A stretch of 7,421 nt of DNA, taken from Propionibacterium sp. GTDB lineage: Bacteria; Actinomycetota; Actinomycetes; Actinomycetales; Actinomycetaceae. The notes under the pieces are model-generated. The model was not told the DNA's origin. It saw only the letters and a list, made by a program, of their open reading frames with translations, and did no database searches. Positions within the stretch are counted from its first letter, which is position 1; each line of letters opens with the position of its first letter. Location of the stretch: positions 1 through 7,421 of the forward strand of contig JAKECL010000078.1 in assembly GCA_030460725.1 (NCBI GenBank), read 5' to 3'. The position numbers and the translations under genes are program-made. Of the stretch, positions 6,689-7,421 are shown piece by piece.

Positions 6689-6717
6689 TTCCCCCGCCTG
6701 GCCCCGGCGTCTAGCCT
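6689..6717 (+). promoter_or_regulatory. Probable leaderless promoter of the mutarotase gene
   Basis: TAGCCT (6712-6717) fits the actinobacterial TANNNT -10 pattern and ends six bases before the ATG at 6724, so transcription would begin at or next to the A of the start codon. A poor -35, TTCCCC (6689-6694), is 17 bases upstream. There is no Shine-Dalgarno sequence before the ATG, which agrees with a leaderless mRNA. Confidence 0.5.
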
Positions 6718-6723
6718 TGAACC

Positions 6724-7421
6724 ATGACGATCCTCGACGAGCGCATCCTCCTGGACGGACCCGGCGGGACAGCGGCGGTTCTCCCCTTCGGGGCGCAGGT
6801 CCTCCAATGGGCCCCCAGCGGCGAGGCACCGGTCCTGTGGCCCTCCCCCTCGGCAGTGTTCGACGGCTCGATGCCCGTCCGTGGCGGAATTCCCGTGTGT
6901 CTTCCCTGGTTCGGCAGCGGCCCCGATGCCGATCTGACCCCCTCCCACGGCTTCGCCCGGACTTCTCGATGGACCCCCCTGGAGGTCGGGTCGGGTCACG
7001 AGCCGCAGGCGATGTTCCTGTTGGAGCACGACCCCTCGCAGGATCCGGGCACCTTCCCGCACTGCATGCGGGCCCTGCTGCGCGTCGCCGTCACTGACGA
7101 CCTGGTCGTCAGCCTGACCGTGACGAACACTGGTGACCACCCCTATGCCTTCGAGGAGGCGCTGCACACCTACTTCGCGGTGGGCGATGTCAAGGACGTG
7201 ACCCTGGACGGCCTGGAGGGTGCCGACCATCTCGACCAGCTGCGTCCCGGCCGTTGGCGCACACAGGTGGGCGAGGTCAGCTTTGTGCGCGAGACGGACA
7301 GGATCTACCGCTCCGACGCGACCGTCGTCCTCCATGATCCGCGTCTGCGCAGGGACATCATCATCGACAAGGACGGCTCCGCCGACACCGTGGTGTGGAA
7401 CCCGTGGGTGGAGCGTGCTGC
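6724..7421 (+). CDS. D-hexose-6-phosphate mutarotase-like protein (YeaD family), 3' end cut by window
   Basis: An aldose-1-epimerase-fold enzyme expected to interconvert the alpha and beta forms of glucose-6-phosphate and related hexose-6-phosphates in the cytoplasm (EC 5.1.3.15 activity). 232 complete codons are present; family members run to about 270-300 residues, so perhaps 40-65 are missing. Diagnostic segments are PVRGGIPVCLPWFG (51-64), HGFAR (75-79), ALHTYFAVGD (146-155) with the likely catalytic His148, ETDRIY (190-195) and VVWNPW (223-228). Arg53, His75 and Arg79 correspond to phosphate- and sugar-binding residues in the family. The catalytic Glu, normally near the C-terminus, lies beyond the edge. 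The ATG at 6724 begins MTILDERILL and leaves the family N-terminus intact; it has no Shine-Dalgarno but a -10 box at leaderless distance. It is divergent from the importer operon with no evident shared role. A related aldose 1-epimerase is less likely given the RGGIP and HGFAR motifs. Confidence 0.92.
   Translation, partial: MTILDERILLDGPGGTAAVLPFGAQVLQWAPSGEAPVLWPSPSAVFDGSMPVRGGIPVCLPWFGSGPDADLTPSHGFARTSRWTPLEVGSGHEPQAMFLLEHDPSQDPGTFPHCMRALLRVAVTDDLVVSLTVTNTGDHPYAFEEALHTYFAVGDVKDVTLDGLEGADHLDQLRPGRWRTQVGEVSFVRETDRIYRSDATVVLHDPRLRRDIIIDKDGSADTVVWNPWVERA

Larger units (their letters stand above)
6286..6723. other. Divergent intergenic region between the importer operon and the mutarotase gene
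   Basis: No convincing gene lies in these 438 bases. The region must carry the promoter of the minus-strand importer operon and the plus-strand mutarotase promoter. Short inverted repeats are present: 6455-6475 (7 pairs, one a wobble), 6564-6583 (stem cgcccgg with ccgggtg, one wobble pair) and 6638-6656 (six perfect pairs, ggctcg with cgagcc), plus the 8-base palindrome CACATGTG at 6659-6666. In DNA this rich in G and C such short repeats can occur by chance; they are candidate regulator sites only. Confidence 0.5.

Noticed and set aside
6631..7335. 234-codon minus-strand open frame opposite the mutarotase gene
   Set aside because: The plus strand has clear mutarotase motifs through the same stretch; the minus-strand product shows none.
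1..7421. CRISPR arrays, tRNA or rRNA genes, insertion sequences
   Set aside because: I saw no regularly spaced repeats, no tRNA-like or rRNA-like segment, and no transposase motifs or terminal repeats.

Overview
The window is high-GC DNA (roughly 65-70 %) with strongly GC-biased third codon positions, actinobacterial lipoprotein and transporter features and a probable leaderless promoter. This suggests a high-GC actinobacterium; an Actinomycetaceae-like source (Actinomyces/Schaalia type) fits the protein style, but that is an impression and not a search result.

Layout. Positions 1-117 are a non-coding, extremely G/C-rich intergenic stretch with two hairpins and one T-run, apparently the meeting point of a gene coming from the left and the minus-strand operon described next. 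Positions 118-6285 hold a complete minus-strand peptide-type (Opp/Dpp, PepT family) ABC importer. In transcription order it contains a DppB-type permease (6285-5302), a DppC-type permease (5285-4335), a possible 29-codon ORF (4338-4249) overlapping both neighbours, a DppD-DppF fusion ATPase with two complete nucleotide-binding domains (4252-2045), and a family-5 substrate-binding lipoprotein (1839-118). A 205-base gap with a strong 34-base inverted repeat separates the ATPase from the binding protein. Positions 6286-6723 are a divergent intergenic region that must hold the operon promoter. From 6724 a plus-strand D-hexose-6-phosphate mutarotase-like gene (YeaD family) runs off the right edge.

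How the parts work together. The lipid-anchored binding protein captures peptides (or another small solute) outside the membrane. The two permeases form the channel. The single fused ATPase supplies both ATP sites. One of each part is present, so the importer looks self-sufficient. The mutarotase is a separate sugar-phosphate enzyme transcribed the other way, with no evident functional link.

The core content is ordinary. The points most worth a second look are the tiny ORF whose ATGA and GTGA overlaps join dppC-like and ATPase genes, the inverted repeat before the binding-protein gene, the 9-bp in-frame repeat in the lipoprotein linker, the leaderless mutarotase start, and the paired Cys clusters of the fused ATPase.
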